This document shows positions 13,590-14,727 of a stretch of DNA of 14,727 bases, piece by piece. The number at the start of each line of letters is the position of its first letter. The first letter of the stretch is position 1. The translations under genes were made by a program, and so were the position numbers. The notes under the pieces are model-generated. The model was not told the DNA's origin and did no database searches. It saw only the letters and a list, made by a program, of their open reading frames with translations. This DNA is from CAYSWK01 sp964434735 (GTDB taxonomy: Archaea > Micrarchaeota > Micrarchaeia > Anstonellales > Bilamarchaeaceae), in contig CAYSWK010000026.1 of the NCBI GenBank assembly GCA_964434735.1, positions 1 through 14,727 of the forward strand, given 5' to 3'.

Positions 13590-14318
13590 ATGATAGGAAT
13601 TATACTTGCCGCAGGGAAAGGGACGCGACTTCAGCCTCTTACGTACGCTATTCCAAAGCCGCTTTTACCGGTTGGTGGGAAGCCAGTTATCGAGTATGTC
13701 ATTGAAAACCTTAAGAAGTGCAAGGATATAAAGAAAATTTATATCGCCGTGTCTCATATGCGCGATGCACTTGAGCATTATTTTTCAAAAGTCGATTATG
13801 GCATTGAAATTGAATTGGTGCGTACGCTTGGATGGGAAACGGGCGGCGATTTGAAGACAATCATTTCTGAAAAAAATATCCGTGAGACGGTTGTAGTAGC
13901 ATATGGGGATATCATTGCCCCCCTTGACGTTCTTGAACTTGTTGATTCCCATAGGCAACTTGGGAGAAAAGCAACCGTTGGGCTTTTCAACGTGCCAAAA
14001 GAGGACGTTCATCGTTTTGGTATTGCGGAATTTGACAATAAAATGCTCATAACCTCATTTGTAGAAAAGCCGAAAATGGCGGTTAGCTCAACAAGCGCTA
14101 ATAGCGGCTATTATGTAATAAACCCAGAAGCATTTGATTCACTTGAACTTAAGAAAATAAAGGTCGAAGAATCATTGTTTCCAAAGCTTGTGAAGGAAAA
14201 GCAGCTTAGTGCCCACGTATGCAAACTTGCTTTTTGGCTTGACATCGGGACCATTGAATCCTATCGTAAGGCAAACAAGATGATGGAAGGGATTCTTCCT
14301 CCTGAAAACGGAAAATAA
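13590..14318 (+). CDS. NDP-sugar pyrophosphorylase (sugar-1-phosphate nucleotidyltransferase)
   Basis: A 242-residue GT-A-fold nucleotidyltransferase. The signature LAAGKGTR is at 6-13, PKPLLPVGGKP at 22-32, the metal-binding YGD at 105-107, VEKP at 158-161, NSGYYV at 171-176, and WLDIGT at 216-221. It is shorter than RmlA (about 290) or GalU and lacks a C-terminal hexapeptide domain, like short mannose- or glucose-1-phosphate nucleotidyltransferases. Base and sugar specificity cannot be fixed from sequence. Standing third in the ugd-uxs operon, UTP:glucose-1-phosphate uridylyltransferase, feeding UDP-glucose into the route, is the most economical role (inference); GDP-mannose or dTDP-glucose synthesis are alternatives. 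The ATG follows the uxs stop by two bases and has the best Shine-Dalgarno motif of the window (AAGGAGGA, 13576-13583, seven bases upstream). Confidence 0.82.
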   Translation: MIGIILAAGKGTRLQPLTYAIPKPLLPVGGKPVIEYVIENLKKCKDIKKIYIAVSHMRDALEHYFSKVDYGIEIELVRTLGWETGGDLKTIISEKNIRETVVVAYGDIIAPLDVLELVDSHRQLGRKATVGLFNVPKEDVHRFGIAEFDNKMLITSFVEKPKMAVSSTSANSGYYVINPEAFDSLELKKIKVEESLFPKLVKEKQLSAHVCKLAFWLDIGTIESYRKANKMMEGILPPENGK

Positions 14319-14390
14319 TAAGGGAGTTTGACAAAGTAAAGCTGCCAAAAGGGTAAAATAGTGTGTAATCGACTAAGGAAAACAGGCACA
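14319..14390. other. Convergent intergenic region without recognised elements
   Basis: The 72 bases between the nucleotidyltransferase stop and the convergent acyltransferase stop hold no hairpin, no oligo-T run on the plus strand and no open frame of note. Transcripts from both sides probably terminate here or overlap. Confidence 0.4.
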
Positions 14391-14727
14391 TTAACGCATG
14401 TCGTTCTTATTGAATGCTTTAATCATTTCAATACGCATTATTATCCATTTTGTTAGATACGCGATTAGGATAGAAATTCCAAATACAAAAAGAAACGCCA
14501 TTAATTCATTGGTGTATACTACTGACTCGCCAAGTATACGGCTGATAATTACGATTATGAGGTAGTGGAATAAGTATATCTCATACGATACTTTGCCGAT
14601 GAATTCAAGTAGTTTACTTCTCCATTTTTTAAGAAAGAATTCCCAGATCATTATGATTCCAAGAACAAACAAGAGTGATGTTAGTGGGTAATGGATTGAT
14701 TTAAACGCTATTTTTTTGGAAAGCGTA
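14391..14727 (-). CDS. Acyltransferase-3 family membrane protein, C-terminal part (cut by the window edge)
   Basis: The reading frame is open from the right edge of the window to the stop at 14391, giving about 112 residues of the C-terminus; the true start lies beyond 14727. It shows the late hallmark of the OafA/YrhL-type acyltransferase-3 family: a membrane helix, a basic loop, then LEFIGKVSYEIYLFHY (the 'LG..SY.IYL.H' motif), followed by two further hydrophobic helices and a charged tail ending KNDMR. Such proteins O-acetylate or otherwise acylate cell-surface sugars across the membrane. This fits decoration of the glycan made by the locus. The catalytic His/Arg region is N-terminal in this family and not visible, so activity cannot be judged. 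Confidence 0.7.
   Translation of the reverse strand, partial: TLSKKIAFKSIHYPLTSLLFVLGIIMIWEFFLKKWRSKLLEFIGKVSYEIYLFHYLIIVIISRILGESVVYTNELMAFLFVFGISILIAYLTKWIIMRIEMIKAFNKNDMR

Noticed and set aside
1..14727. CRISPR arrays, insertion sequences, integrases, toxin-antitoxin or phage genes
   Set aside because: No regularly spaced direct repeats, transposase or integrase motifs or terminal inverted repeats were found; all larger frames are accounted for by glycan or housekeeping genes.

Overview
The window looks like part of an archaeal chromosome (inference from promoter and start-site style, not from a marker gene). Several transcription units begin with an AT-rich TATA-like box centred about 25-30 bases before the start codon, leaving almost no leader (starts at 54, 2267, 5562, 11383, and near-leaderless 11267 and 4570 on the minus strand). 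Genes inside operons instead carry Shine-Dalgarno-like GGAGG or GGTG motifs. No bacterial -35/-10 promoters or hairpin terminators were recognised. Lineage below archaea cannot be told from the sequence; an uncultivated DPANN-type or euryarchaeal organism is only a guess.

Left part (1-2234): a small DedA/VTT membrane protein, then a two-gene unit of a Nudix hydrolase with a strikingly basic C-terminal tail and a stand-alone NAD(P)H-hydrate dehydratase. This is housekeeping or metabolite-repair content.

The rest (2267-14727) is a glycan locus. It holds a polyprenyl-phosphate-sugar-synthase-like GT2 enzyme, a Wzx-type flippase, an FkbM O-methyltransferase, and a C-methyltransferase of the TylC3/TcaB9/NovU type. 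On the minus strand it holds a glucose-1-phosphate cytidylyltransferase, an NDP-sugar 4,6-dehydratase with a Thr-Asp-Lys active-site signature like CDP-glucose dehydratases, a short RmlC-like cupin epimerase, a GT2 transferase with a GlfT2/rhamnosyltransferase look, and an RmlD-like ketoreductase. Rightmost on the plus strand is a three-gene operon (UDP-glucose 6-dehydrogenase, UDP-glucuronate decarboxylase, nucleotidyltransferase), followed by the cut-off C-terminal end of an acyltransferase-3 membrane protein on the minus strand.

Together the genes predict two activated-sugar supply lines. The first is glucose-1-P to CDP-glucose to CDP-4-keto-6-deoxyglucose, then epimerisation, C-methylation and 4-keto reduction to a branched (C-methyl) 6-deoxyhexose. 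The second is glucose-1-P to UDP-glucose to UDP-glucuronate to UDP-xylose. The glycosyltransferases, flippase, O-methyltransferase and acyltransferase would assemble, export and decorate the glycan. No oligosaccharyltransferase, polymerase or ligase lies in the window, so the final acceptor (S-layer or other protein, lipid, or capsule) is unknown. The CDP-linked branched-deoxysugar route with UDP-xylose synthesis is the most interesting system here. The individual families are known; the combination and its product are the new prediction.
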